Source: Echinarachnius parma (Eukaryota > Echinodermata > Echinoidea > Clypeasteroida > Echinarachniidae). Taken from it: a DNA stretch of 64,000 bases. Shown here in pieces: positions 33,359-46,137 of the stretch. The stretch is from positions 62,001 to 126,000 of the forward strand of contig JBAMJV010002920.1 of NCBI GenBank assembly GCA_037951105.1, in the 5' to 3' direction. The stretch's first letter is position 1; every line of letters starts with the position of its first letter. Made by a program: the position numbers and the translations under genes. The notes beneath the pieces were generated by a model. The model searched no databases. It had not been told where the DNA came from and saw nothing but the letters and a program-made list of their open reading frames with translations.

Positions 33359-36189
33359 TTGCTATGTCTCAAAACATGTACACAGGCATGGATTGCTTAA
33401 AGGGGACCACCAGGCAAAGAACAACACATTATTATATGTTTTGGTACCGTTTCGTGATATTAAATAGATACCCAACATTTTGCAAAGGGTTGTGTAATTC
33501 ATAAACAAAGCAATTCATTTCCACCACTTACGGAACCACTACTATTTCCTGGTTCGTACGGGCCATTTACATGATTTAGAAATGGGGTATAACTATAAAG
33601 TCCAATCTAAAAGAAACCCCAGTACAGTGGGTTATTTCTGACTTGTAAATTGTAGCTCTAACGTTACCGTATAGTCACCACACTCTCCAAAGCCTGATAA
33701 TCCAAGGTTAACCTTAAAGCTTAGAGCGAAAATGCTGCAATTGTAGAAGGGCCTGTTTAGAAACATAGTAAAAATGCTATTCGCCCATTTAATGATGAAT
33801 TATTTCTACCATATATTATTATGAACATGGAACTTGGCACAAAGCCGTCAGTTTCAAAATAGCGGATCCTTATACTCAGACTGCAGTTTTACCCCCGTTT
33901 TACCAACGATTTGCGTTGTCTTTTGTAGAGTATGCCGTAAATGTGATGTGTACTTTGGAACTGATGAAGAAAAAAAAAAGAAATATGACGATAATATAGT
34001 AATTATGTTGATTTAAACAACATCCAGGAATTCGCATCTTTTCCACTAGTAAATCATGGTCGACTCGCCATGAGCGCGACAGGAACAATTCCCTCACTCA
34101 ATCAACTAACAAACGCGACGATGAAAGAACACAATAGCGTCACAAACCTGTGCCAAAACCTATTCACAAACAAAAATATGAAGAGAAAGATAAACCAACG
34201 TCATTTTGTCGCCGAGACAAAGAACGATAAGTTACTGCAATTGAGCTATGCTCTGCATTGAATATTAGAAAATAGCTCAACACATATTTGACAGCATGAT
34301 AGTAAACGCAACGATATTTTGACCCTGTATGTTCGCTGGCGGAACGCTCTTTGTTGCGGGTGACGATAAAAGTGTGGCTGGTATTTGGTACCACAGGTGT
34401 GCCGAATCCAAATCGCGCAGCTATGCAAAGTAAAACACCATACCCGTGAAAAATAATAGCATGTTTGGTATGTCAAGTTCTCTTTTTTTATTAAAATCCA
34501 ACAATAATGGAATAAGCACGAGCTTCTTTGTATAAAGGCTGGTGATAGATTTCTCGCTGGAGGAAATATTTAGGGTGGTGCGCCACCCTCCTGACCATGA
34601 TACCAGTCAAAATGGACACCAGTGTGGCGAAGAAAGCTCACTTATATCACGCGTCGTTCTTTCTTTTCTCTGAAAATATTGCTGTAAGATTAAAGCCCAC
34701 ATATCTATTTTCATATCAGGATATCTAGTCCATCCATGTGGTAAATTAAAGCGAAGCATTTTAATGTATTTAATGAATTGCATGTTCATTATTCTAAATG
34801 TATTACATTCTTTTAGAGGTCGGTACGCATCTTCGCGCAGGCGTACGCGTGAGAACTGCGCGCTGCGACGGAAGAGAAAATAAACAAAGAAAACCAAATT
34901 GCAATTCATTACATTTAGATGAAGTCTCAGACTCTCAGTCATATTCTTAATGTCCTTGACATAAATTGCATACAATTTCTCATAAATATTCACTTGTAAC
35001 TCGTTCCCCCATAATGTTGCCACATTTTGTTCGCAAACTAGAGGATGTATCTTTAAAGAAAGCATACATTGCAAAGCTGTCACTTCGAAGCTGACAATAC
35101 CCTCGGATTTGGTCTTGAAATTTGCGAAATATAGCCTTGGATCTTAAAGATGTGTTTTGACAAAACAACAACAGCATTTCTAACCCCATTTTCATGCTTT
35201 GCAATAGCAGTAATTTAATATTTGTTGATGGATTAAAATGTTTGCCTTTTACCGCAATAACTCAGCTGGACGTCCGCTTTCTATCGCCAAAATGTCAAAA
35301 AACCGATTCGATTCAATCCTCAGAAACTAATTTCTTCGACAAAATGCGATATTTATCGGAAGGGTGTTCTGAAATTGCGAACAAAAAGGCTAGAAAAAGA
35401 ACAGCAAGAACAAATTCCAAACACTTGTTGGGTATTATATTCAAGTTGACATAGCTGGTTTGATAAGAGTTCACAATGAGAAATAAAAGTCCGAATATAG
35501 TATATGCACACACTGTGGCGTAGGCAGAGGGGGGGGGGGGGGGGGGGGTAAAGGTATAGGGAAAACTATTCCATTGAGACCCCTCATCCCCTCACTACCT
35601 ATTTACGAAGACAATTTTAAAGTGTAATTTTGTATGATGATTTTTTTTTTCTCTCATTTCATGACTTTCTGTATTTACAATAATTATATTTTGTCTCATA
35701 GTACGAATATGCCTACTTCCACGTCGAGCTAAAATGTCATTATTATGCTAAATTTTGCCAAATCGGTGGAAGATTTCATTAAAATAAACTGTTGTTATTA
35801 TACTAAACTATTTTCGTTTGTTCTCCATCAAAGTACCCCATACGTCTTCTTGTATTAGCGTGGTATATAGCTTTTCAGCTTTGAAATAGCTGGCATTTCT
35901 TAGGATTATCTTACTGGTAAAGTCAGGCCTAAGCCTTTTGTTTCTGGAATGTAATTTCCTATCTAATGTACGTTATCCCTCTTTTGTCATCCCGATCGAG
36001 AAACCTACTTGAGTGGAACGAATCCTTATCGATACCCTGATCAAGTCTTCTATTTCTTCTGCTCTTATGCGTTGTACATGTATAACATTTCCGTTCCCTA
36101 TCATGCCTATTGTCATGATTGTCACTTACTTTGTGTTAAACGTGTATTTTTTCCATTTCCATATTCATTGATGTATGTTTTTATTTATT

Positions 36190-36325
36190 TATTCATTCAG
36201 TCAGTCAGTCAGTCAGTCAGTCATTTAGTCATCCATTCAATCTTTCATTAATTTTAGAATTCGTTGATTTATATTGTCTCTGTTTTTACATTCATTCATT
36301 CATTCATTCATTCATTCATTTATCA
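36190..36325. repeat. (CAGT)n and (CATT)n microsatellites
   Basis: (CAGT)6 at about 36198-36222 and (CATT)7 at about 36291-36320. Confidence 0.9.
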
Positions 36326-38167
36326 ATCCATCCTTCCAAAATATTATTTATATACTACTTCTATGTTCCAAACCACGAACCGCGCGCGCGCGTCAATCTC
36401 CAACAAAATGAATATTTAAGTTTTAATTATTCTAAAGTTAGGTTGTTAAAACATTATAATATAAGCATTTTACAAACGAAATAAATGTTAGTTTTGTGTA
36501 GATTATGACGTTAAATTATATGTCTGGTTGTTAGGGGTTTGATTGCGTAAATTACTAGAATTAACAACCAGGTCGACGTTTTACTCGTTTTTATAATCCA
36601 TTCGTTCTGCATCCGTTTTAAGTTATCGTTATGTACAAACAGTTGTACAAATTTGAGTTTGGAAATGACCGCGTGTACTAATATGTAACAAGGTAAAATA
36701 GTATTTGATTGAAATTAGAAGAGAGACAGAACCGTTTAACGTGAGATAAATGCGATGGATGCCGGACAAAGTACAATCATTCTCTGATTATTGAATACTA
36801 ATTTCCCAGTCGTATACATTGTCATTATTACTTTACATCATCATTGTGACTGAGGGATTGTTACCGTTTCAATCTTTCCATAATTTGCTGATTATATTAT
36901 AGATGCACATGCCGGTTGACGTCATAGACTGACATTATAACTATCAATACTGAATCATTAAAATGATTTCATGCCCTGTTTCTGTCGTCATGAATAAATG
37001 TACACATATCATCTCTGATAATTTAATCTTAACATGGATGTAATTCGTTGTGTCATAAACGAAGAAACAAAAGTTAATCATCTACGCCCATGCACCCAAC
37101 TATATCCGAACAAAATTGTTTTAGGATACAATTCAAAATGTTTTCAGGGTATAGAAAATAAATGGCTTCAGAATGATCGATTGATTAATCATCATTTATT
37201 ATAATTATACGGGAGGGGAAAATTCCGGAAGTAAATCATTCTGGTGATAAGTTTTATTTTCAATATGATGATTCATTAAAATTGCAGGCCTTTATGTGAT
37301 AACCTATATGTATACAATGTGTATCTGCTACAAAGTAAACCATACGACCGTTTCATACAAGCCCCCCCCCCCCCCCCCCCCCCCCCCCAATCCACTGCCC
37401 CATGCATATTGCTATTCTCATATAGACACGTTAATACCTGTCACTAGAAGGGCATCCCAATAATACCAAGGCAAGTAACTCCAATGTCCATGCCGGGGAT
37501 TTGTATAAGCTCGTTCAATGAACTCCGCCCATTTTCATCATCGAGACAAAAAACGCTATCCGGTCTTTTATTATTTGAAGCATTAATTTTGAGCATATTG
37601 CTCTATTCCCCGATGAACCAAAATCAATCTCTAGAAGTTGTATGAAGCTCCACCGAAAACTAGTTTATTTTTTGTTGCCACAAGAAGTCAGCGGATCACG
37701 CGTATTATAATCCCACCGCAATCCCTTACTGTTTTGTAATATATAAATGGAAAGTTACAAACGCTTTTCCCCCTTTTGATTTGTCAAAGTATCGATGATC
37801 CTTCGCCAAACAAGTCGAGCTGAAAATCCTCCGGCTTAACTCGTTAAGGCCAACCGCTTATCGAGGTCTTACGGGACCCCTTTCAGGATCTTAAAACGGG
37901 ATAGGCCGATTTACCTTCCTTCTTTTATACTCTCATCTACTATAATAATAAGCACTGACATCATGACTTATTAACGGTTGTCATGTGATTGGTTTTCTGC
38001 CAATATTCTGCGATACTCTTCTTCTTGCTCCAACACTCCACTTCATAATTATTCTTTTTATATCAATATCTTCTCCTGTTTGTTCAGATTTTAGTTAGCA
38101 TATTATAATGGTTATACACAAAGACTTGACCAACACGCTATTAAGGGGCTGGTATAATAAAATATAC

Positions 38168-38250
38168 AGTCAAACCTGTTTTAGTGGCCACCTGCCTATA
38201 GCAGCCAACCTGCCTAGACTGGCCACCAAAAGTGATCCCCTGCTAAGGAA
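38168..38250 (+). repeat. AACCTGT.TTAGTGGC dispersed repeat, copy 2
   Basis: CAGTCAAACCTGTTTTAGTG followed by GCCACCTGCCTATAGCAGCC. Short tandem alternation of GGCCACC and CAGCCAACC motifs. Confidence 0.4.
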
Positions 38251-39032
38251 AATATTTGCTATCAGTGGTTAACGAACCCAACTTTATGGCGTCCTTATGG
38301 AGGGGGTGGGGTGGGCCTCTGTGGCATGGGGGTCGGGGAGGGGGGGGGGGGGGGCACGTGTCCCCAAATAAAGCGACCGAAATAATAGTCCTAAGGATGA
38401 TAATAACGAACGAACTTCATAGAACGCGCCCCCATGAGCTCGCCCACATTAACTACCTATATATATTTATATACATTTTTATTGTTGCTTCTTTTTGTAT
38501 AATTATGTCGGCAAATCAACCGCGGTGTTTCTTACTATAATTTGTTATATAGTTTGTATGTAAAAGGGCGGTTTATTTATGTCTTGCCTTTGAAAAATAT
38601 CAACAATTCTTATCGATTAAATGCTTTATGAGGAGAAAATTTGTTACATGAGAATTTCCATCGTTTTAAGTGCTTGTGGTTAAAATAGATATTATAAAGA
38701 AAACGATTTGTGTCCCAGTCTACATGTCTCTGATTTGAATTGCTATCTCTCACATCCCATCTTGTTATTGTGATCATAAAAATACCTGTTCAAAAAGAAT
38801 CCAAATCGAGGGTTTTTGTGGCAATAAGTACCCTCATTTATCGGTTCTATTGAGGAGTAGATTGCGCTATGTTTGTGGGCGGTTTCTGAATCGATTGAAG
38901 TTGAAATAGGACAAATTCATCTTTTTTCTTCTTTTTTCATTCCATTTATTGTTTCCCTTTTCTGTGAGGAACGGCAGACGTGCAATTTTCTTTAACTATG
39001 AGTATGACTCCCAAACACACATTCATTGAACC

Positions 39033-39226
39033 CAGTGGCGTAGCGTGATCGGACTGATATAGGGGAGCTATGGGGGGGGGGGGGGAGGGGGGGGGGGGGC
39101 ACGCAATTTTTGGGGTGCACTCCTTTTGTATTTCTTAATTATTTCACATATTTCCCCCTTACGTTAATTATTGTTTTGGGTAAAATAATTGGGACCTCCT
39201 TACCCCCCCTTGAAGCTACGCCACCG
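39033..39226. mobile_element. GTGGCGTAGC-type TIR repeat with G runs
   Basis: Ends CAGTGGCGTAGC and GCTACGCCACCG, with a long interrupted G run at 39072-39099. A lone end of this type is seen at 35513-35550. Confidence 0.5.
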
Positions 39227-39404
39227 ATTGGACCTTCCCTACCAAATAATCGCAGCAATTACACATAACTGAAATTACGGAACCCAGAGGCATTAAAATC
39301 ATTATAGCTCAGAGTAGTCAAAAGGAAATGTCAGATATGTATGTCCATGAAAGTCTGAACTTATACTGAAAGTCGTGCGTTCATTACAATCATTATTTCG
39401 TCGC

Positions 39405-39790
39405 ATGCCCTGCATAAGGGCGCTAGCCGGTGCGCGCGCGAAAAAAACGTTTTCGAGATAATCGCGTTTTAAAGTTTTGCATACCTACAAAAACTGAACT
39501 CCTTAGTTTGCATGACTATTGTTTGGATATAATTTAGGAAATATAAAGATCTGTCATGATACCAAATTGTAAAACCGAATTTTAAATACTTTTAAAGTTA
39601 CGAGCGTTTAACTGCTAGAATCTTTCTGCCGGGACCGCCCGTGCGCGATCGTCTTCCCTGCAGAAGGGCCGTACGCGTCTAGCGCCCTTCTGCCGGGAGC
39701 AAACAAGCGCGATGCGCGCTGTCACAGAAGGGCGTCTTCCATAGGCGCGCGTGTTGAGCGAGCGTTCGGCAGTGTGCTCTTAATACATAG
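39405..39790. repeat. AGCGCCCTTCTGC motif cluster, left
   Basis: Contains CCTGCATAAGGGCGCTAGC (39412-39430), GCAGAAGGGC, TAGCGCCCTTCTGCCGGG and ACAGAAGGGCG in both orientations, in a CpG-rich stretch. Mirrors 44745-45035. Confidence 0.6.
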
Positions 39791-40423
39791 GAGATGTGTC
39801 ACATTATGTGAAATTATTATGGAAATAGAGGTTTTAACGATTTGTTAAGTTAATAAATGTTAAAAACTCGTGAAAATGCTTCTCATGGTTATTACAAAAA
39901 AAATATGACTGTTCTTAGTGTTACGAAAATCCATGTTAATCGTAGTAATTGGATTATCTTATAAAGGACCTACATGTAAATCACATTAAATGTAGAGTTA
40001 GAGTAGAGTTATTAAGTTAATCTTTATATTTCCCTGGCATTACTGTGACCGTTCCGTCATACCATGTATGATGATTGTATTTGTATGTTTCATTTGTCAA
40101 ATAAATTATTATAATAATAATAACAATAATTATTATTATTCACCAACGCAAACACTAACACACAGACACACAAATATAAACTCAGTCACACGTACACACA
40201 TTCTTACCCGCAACTGAACTCGCTTGTTTTCTATGTTAAATTATATTGTTTTAATCTTTCATTAGATTTCCCTCTAATCATTTTGGCTTGTTCTCATTGT
40301 TTTATCATAAAAGTCAAATAAATTCCTGCCACATGTTTATTTATCACCGGAAAATACAGTGCATCAACTAGCCATGCACAATTTTTTGTACTGTTACATA
40401 GCACTGTTAACTGGTCTATTCAG

Positions 40424-40627
40424 ATGATATAACAGTTGTTAACTTTGCTGTCGGGAAAATCATGGAATGTTCCCCTCTGGATTTAAAATGCTAATTCGTG
40501 AATAAAATAAGTCCCTCGACATACGTCTCAGGACTTATTTACTCTTCCCTCAATAGCATTTACAATCCCTAGGAGTGGAACATTCCGTGCTTTTCTTTCC
40601 GACACCAGTTAACAACTGTATGATATA
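40424..40627. mobile_element. hAT-like foldback MITE with 8-bp target duplications
   Basis: The element is 40432-40619, flanked by perfect direct repeats ATGATATA (40424-40431 and 40620-40627). The arms start ACAGTTGTTAAC and end GTTAACAACTGT, and the inverted repeat continues inward (CTGTCGG, GGAATGTTC, AATGCTA, AAGTCC segments), so the single strand folds almost completely. An 8-bp duplication is the hAT signature. Non-coding. Confidence 0.75.
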
Positions 40628-41310
40628 ACACAGCTGTAGAATAAATGGAGAAATTGAGATGCAACGTACGATCATATCTTTTAATATACAACCATAATTG
40701 TTCAGTTAAATAAATGTAATTTTAATGCAATATTGAATTTAACTTGGCTCCAAATCAAAAAGGTGTTTTATTTAAATACACATATAACATAAAAACTAAA
40801 TTAATTGAATGATAATGCACACAAAATTAACTGCATAAAACTGAATCTACTTATATAATGTACTATCAAGATGTATGCATTTTTATCATAGAACAATACA
40901 AATAGAGAATTTTGAATTCAGCTACAATTATAACATCTGAAAATGTCATGAATGTATTACTTTTATTTTATCATAATGGTAAAAATTAACAGCTGCAATG
41001 CTATACGATAAATATAAAATTCATTTGAAATATGATCATTATCAGTCACAGTTTATAAGAACCCATAATCGTGTACCTCTATTTCAGAAAGTTGAAATTT
41101 TTAAATAGTTCTAAGAACAATCAGAATAAGCTTGATAAAGAATAATTCAGATAATTGCCTAAAATGTTGACAAGTCATGTTGGTACATGTATTGTACTAC
41201 ATGTATACAGATATGCTGCATGTATTTCTGTCATGAACAAAGAATTAATACATTGTTATTTCAATTCAAACAAAAAAGGAAACTGACCAGAAATAATATA
41301 AATCAATGTA

Positions 41311-41545
41311 CATGAGCAAAGCCAAAGAAAAAATACCGGGAATCAAACCTAGACCCCGGATTGCTTGATCGACCAGTGTTCAACCATTGAGCCACAGAGG
41401 CCCTTGAACTGTGGACGTTTCTTATGAAACCCTTCTCATTGATTGAATAACTAGAAGCTGGGAACAATTCATTTGATGGTCGAGCACAGGTCAAGCAATC
41501 TGGAGGTATCTGGTTTAGTTCCCGGCCTATTTTTCTTTGCTCATT
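41311..41545. mobile_element. Foldback of two tRNA-SINE-like arms
   Basis: The left arm (41311-41402) carries, on the minus strand, an A box TGGCTCAATGGTTGAACACTGG-like segment (41373-41394) and a B box GGTTTGATTCC (41339-41349). The right arm (about 41474-41545) is an inverted partial copy with GGTTTAGTTCC on the plus strand. Both arms end in GAGCAAAG-type sequence. The acceptor-stem halves do not pair, so this is not a tRNA gene. A diverged relative is at 45140-45235. Confidence 0.55.
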
Positions 41546-43476
41546 TTCATTTAAATTGTTATTTTTCAATTACCATTGAATTGCATATAATGATATATAA
41601 TATTGTATACAATTATTCTATAACTTGCTATGGTAAAAGTTAATTTTTTCAAATTGTCATGTATATTACAACATGAACAAATACAAACAGATAAAGAAAT
41701 TAATTTTGTTTCATAAATGATGATTGTAAAGAATGAACAAGATGAATGACTAGCTACACACATTACTCGATCATACCCCTCCCCATCAAATTGTGAAGGA
41801 AAACAAAAAATCCAAACAAACTAAATTCTTGATTTCTTAACTTAGATATAAACCTTGTAATTAACTATATTATTTCGTACTGATTTTCACTAATTTCAGC
41901 CTTCTTTCTCACTTGCAACAGTTTCCGTCAATGTTTTCAGTGCAGATCCAGACTACATTAGGGCCAGACTCTGGTACAGGTTGAAAATGTATATAAACCT
42001 GTATATATAAAACAAAACAAGAATACACTGATAAGATAAAAATAAATATTAAATATTTGTTTGAAAATAACTTTCCTTCTATGAGTCATAATGGTGAATA
42101 ATATATTAATTGTAACCTTAATGAAAATGACTGCCATTTATAATCATTTGCAAAACCATAGAAAATGACTTTATCATTTTCAAATGTAAGTTATTTCAAT
42201 TTCAGTATATTATGCATGCACCACACCAGTCATGATTTCTATTTGAGTGGGGAGTCACCCTATCCAGCCAGGTCATTTCAACTGGTGAAGGATAGGGATG
42301 GAGAGCAAAAACAGGCAAAATTAAAAAAGATAAAACAACATTTTAAAAACGGGTCACCCCGAGACTGTTCCAGCTTTATGAGCACTATAAATAGTAATAC
42401 AAAGACAACCAGTATTAAAACATATTTTTGAAATGTTTTTTTGAAGTTATATTTTTGCAGTTAGGAGGAAAGGTATGGGAAGCTAAGCGGATTTAAGCAG
42501 ATGCAAGTCATCATCACTAAAAATGTTGTCTGTAGTTGCACATAATAATGTGATAACACAAAGGAAAGATGGAAAATGAACTGTAAATTACCTGGGATTT
42601 CTAATCTGCATTATCAATTATGCCCTAGCTCCTGGATATTTCGAACGCCAAGCCTGTGTCTGTATCCCTGTATCATAAAACACAAACACAAATATAATTT
42701 AATGGAATGTAGTTTGACTCATAATAACATTATTATTCTTAAATTGTGTTTCAAATGACTTGTATGTGACAATGCAAGTAATTCATGACATAAGTCTGTT
42801 GATTTATTATGGGTGCCAAAGTGAAACATTAGAATAAACTAATTCTTACTATGACAATCATTTAATTTATCTGCAATATTTGTTTTATATGGATGTTATT
42901 TTTACCCTGAACTGGTCTTAAATGAACTTACCCTGGAATACACCTCTATTATATTTATAAACTATAAATAGATAAATTTAATGCTAATTTGAGCTGAAAG
43001 GATCATTTATTTTTAAGCGAACAAAAGAAAAGTAGGCTATCATTCAAATGTCTGTAGCGCTAGACTTATTATGATGACCTAATGTATGGAATATGTAATA
43101 ATTATAACTAAGAACTAGCTATTAATGATGACATGATGAATAATTAGTAATCATGACAGTGTAACATTTTCAAATGAGCAGTGAAATTTGTAACTAAAAA
43201 CAAATCACATGTATTAACCTTCAAGGTTCTTGTCTTTGACTCTTTCCTGCTCTATCAGTCCATCTTGAAGGTAGCCTGATCTATTTTGAATGAAAATAAT
43301 ATAAACACAAACTAAAATGAATGTTTCTTGAGGCACAACTTATAATGGAACAATATGATTTGATTAATTTGAAGTCAAGTAATCTAAGTAGTACTTACAG
43401 AAAATAGTAATTCACCATCAACATACGGTAGTTGTATTAATTCAAAGCCTTCTATGATCTGGACAATTCTCTCTAA

Positions 43477-43800
43477 TTAAAGGAATCCAGTATTATAACA
43501 TTGTCCAAATCCACAACACTTACTTGGAGCTGCAGTAGATTAGGTTCTCTCATACATTGTTGTAGTTTTATTGTTGTAGGTTTTAAAAACTATTTTTGTA
43601 TCCTCTTCGTTAAAACGATATTCATGAGTAAAGTGTTGGATAAAATAAACCTTCCCTACAATGTATATCATTAAGACAGTGGAGTATTTAATACAATAGT
43701 TTACACTTTTTGCTCACCTCTTACATGAAACACTTGTCACCAGTGTGTGAATTTATAAGCAGCTGGGTAATGACAAGCATGAGGCACATACATCTTCATT
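43477..43800. mobile_element. TTAAAGGGATC-type MITE, decayed copy
   Basis: The left end TTAAAGGAATCCAGTA followed by AACATTGTCCAAATCC is clear. The right end is not recognisable, so the end coordinate is approximate. Confidence 0.4.
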
Positions 43801-44081
43801 TTCCATCATATGGGCTCTTCTCCTGGTCAGTCATGATGGCATGAACTATAAATATGACACAAAACACAATTGTTATAGTAGCTGTAAAATACTGCATACA
43901 TTGTTAAAGAAAGCTGAACTGCAATGATTGCTATAAGATATATATTGATGAGTTTCTCCTATGTTCAAATGCAATTATGATTTAGATGAAAGACACTCAA
44001 ATAATAAATATCAAAGACATTGATCTTGAAATTTAATACTACACTATTGTGTTAAAGTTACATGTTCTCAAAGGTTCTTGC

Positions 44082-44338
44082 TAAGACTAAGCAAGAGTAA
44101 GACTCACTCAGTCTATAAAGTTTAAGACTAAGTCTGAAAGTTAGACTTAGCGAGTTAAAGAATAAGATAAAGACGAGTACTAAGTAGTAAGTGAGTCACT
44201 AGTCAGCTAATACAATAATAAGAGTCTTACAAATTTACTAGCCGACTAGTGACTCACTGAGTACTCTTCTTAATCGTATTCTTACTCTCTAACTTTCACT
44301 CAGACTTTAGTTTAGACTTTAGAATTAGAGTAAGACTT
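44082..44338. repeat. AGACTTAG-rich foldback
   Basis: Centre arms GTGAGTCACTAGTCAGCTA and TAGCCGACTAGTGACTCAC. The outer arms pair imperfectly (GAAAGTTAG / CTAACTTTC, GAGTAAGACT repeats). Confidence 0.65.
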
Positions 44339-44744
44339 GTGTAGCTGTAGAGTAGACTACAATCAACAATCCTAGACCTAGTCTAGCCTAGGCTAAGCCT
44401 AGGTTAACCAGGCCCAAGACCAGCTTATCTTGATCTCCTGACTACGACTAACCCAAATAATATTGATGTTATTAATAAACTTATCATTAACTTATCTCAG
44501 GCCCCAGGCCTAGTATCAATTTTGATTTGTATTATATTATACGTGTTATAAATGTCCACACACGAAGATGAACGTATGGGACCGACGAGAGATAAAGTTG
44601 TGTTTATTTGATTTATTCATGATTATTTTCTAAATTTTCACTCCGAAAAGTGGTAGGAATAACATTTGTATGTCTGCCGAACATATCTTTCACATAATTT
44701 AAAGGAAATCATACCCAAATATAGATATTTTCACGCTTACCTAA

Positions 44745-45035
44745 TGCTAGCGCCCTTCTGCTGGGTCGGAGTATGGACATCGGTCTGCTGCGAAAGGGCA
44801 TAGGCAATGTGCGCATGCGCAGTGCCTCATAGCGCCCTTCTGCCGGGAAGAAAGACGGCTCTGCAAGAGCTAACGCCCTTTTACTATTGACGACAGCTCA
44901 ACAAATATTTATTTTCTGAAGCTGGGGATTTTTTTAAAAGGTAGATCTTTCCAAACTCTATCGATTTATGAAAAAAAATGAAAACTGAAAATCGGGGCGA
45001 AATTGCCTGCTAGCGCCCTTATGCAGGCCATACGA
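44745..45035. repeat. AGCGCCCTTCTGC motif cluster, right
   Basis: Contains TAGCGCCCTTCTGCTGGG, ATAGCGCCCTTCTGCCGGG, TAACGCCCTTTTAC and the terminal GCTAGCGCCCTTATGCAGG (inverse of 39412-39430). Confidence 0.6.
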
Positions 45036-45139
45036 CGATTTACTCGCATGGCGGTAGTACAGTATGACATCGTGCATATAGCCATGTGACATTTATTTTC
45101 GAAGAGATTAATATTTTAATGAAAACATATAACAAATAA

Positions 45140-45235
45140 ATTAGGGCTTAGCTGGGAATCGTATACCCTAGACCTCCGAATTGCTAGACATTTACTAGAT
45201 GGTTTCATTTATATTTCCGGTCAGTTTCCTCCATA
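45140..45235. repeat. Diverged relative of the 41.3-kb SINE-like arm
   Basis: Shares a CCTAGACCTCCGAATTGCT segment and the inverse of GAAACTGACCAGAAATA seen at 41279-41295. Decayed. Confidence 0.35.
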
Positions 45236-45892
45236 TTTGAGGATACCATTTGTTATCTTTTTGCTATTGGTATAATGAACAACAAAAAGGGGCAAACAAC
45301 AAATTCATCATTTGTCATTATGACAAATAATGCTGTTTTGTTTGCACTTTTTTGTTTTTGTAAATGTATATAGTTACAACTGCGGATTGCGGAACCATTC
45401 TCTTTAATCTGTTCATGATTTTAATGACTAAGAGTTTCGTTGATAATCGATGTTGAAGCAGTCATCATATTTAAGAGACATAATCTCGTGACTGTTGATG
45501 AGTAGGAATCATTAGGCAGGTATGTACTAATTTCTCTTGGTAATGATTGTGAAAATTTTTCATTATCTCCGCTGTTCATTTCGGTAAGTTTTCGTAATCT
45601 TTCTGAAATTATTTCAGCAGCAATGAAACAAATAACTCTATATTTTGGTATATACCGACGTTTTCTAAGCTTCATACATTTTTTTTATGAACAATGGAAT
45701 ATTATTATTATTTCGATATGTTTTCTATATGTTTGTCTGGAATGAAAATAAAAAGAATTACAACTAAAGTATTTCGATTTGTTTTGACGAGTTTCCATAA
45801 TATTTGCAAGAACAACGAAACCAAGAATTATAATTGGTTTCCATTCAGTGTTCGTGCCCCAACCATTTCGTGCATTATTCTAGAATCGGAAA

Positions 45893-46137
45893 TGAGGGTC
45901 CTGAATGCGGTGAATACAATCGCCCCGCTTGGCCGACCATCCGTGCCGCCCGCGACCCCGCATCTTTCCCTCCCAGTCGGCTGGTTCAATATCAGTAATG
46001 AAAAGGCGATTCAACTTCATTGGCGTATCACGGATTTGCGTTACCTCCGACATTGGAAAATATGCCCGTCCTTTGTCAACAATTAAGGGGGTGAATGATA
46101 GAGGGATGGTTTTACGTGCATTGTGTGCATTTCCCAA
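45893..46137 (-). other. GC-rich open stretch, unassigned
   Basis: A GC-richer patch within AT-rich DNA, open on both strands. The minus frame ends PADWEGKMRGRGRHGWSAKR, GDCIHRIQDPHFRF, stop; the plus frame includes LPVGWFNISNEKAIQLHWRI. No domain is recognised and no convincing splice pair was found. Could be an untranslated or unique regulatory patch or an exon of an unseen gene. Confidence 0.15.

Noticed and set aside
34607-35083. 158-codon minus frame
   Set aside because: No recognisable domain, AT-rich composition like its flanks, no splice or start context; chance frame most likely.
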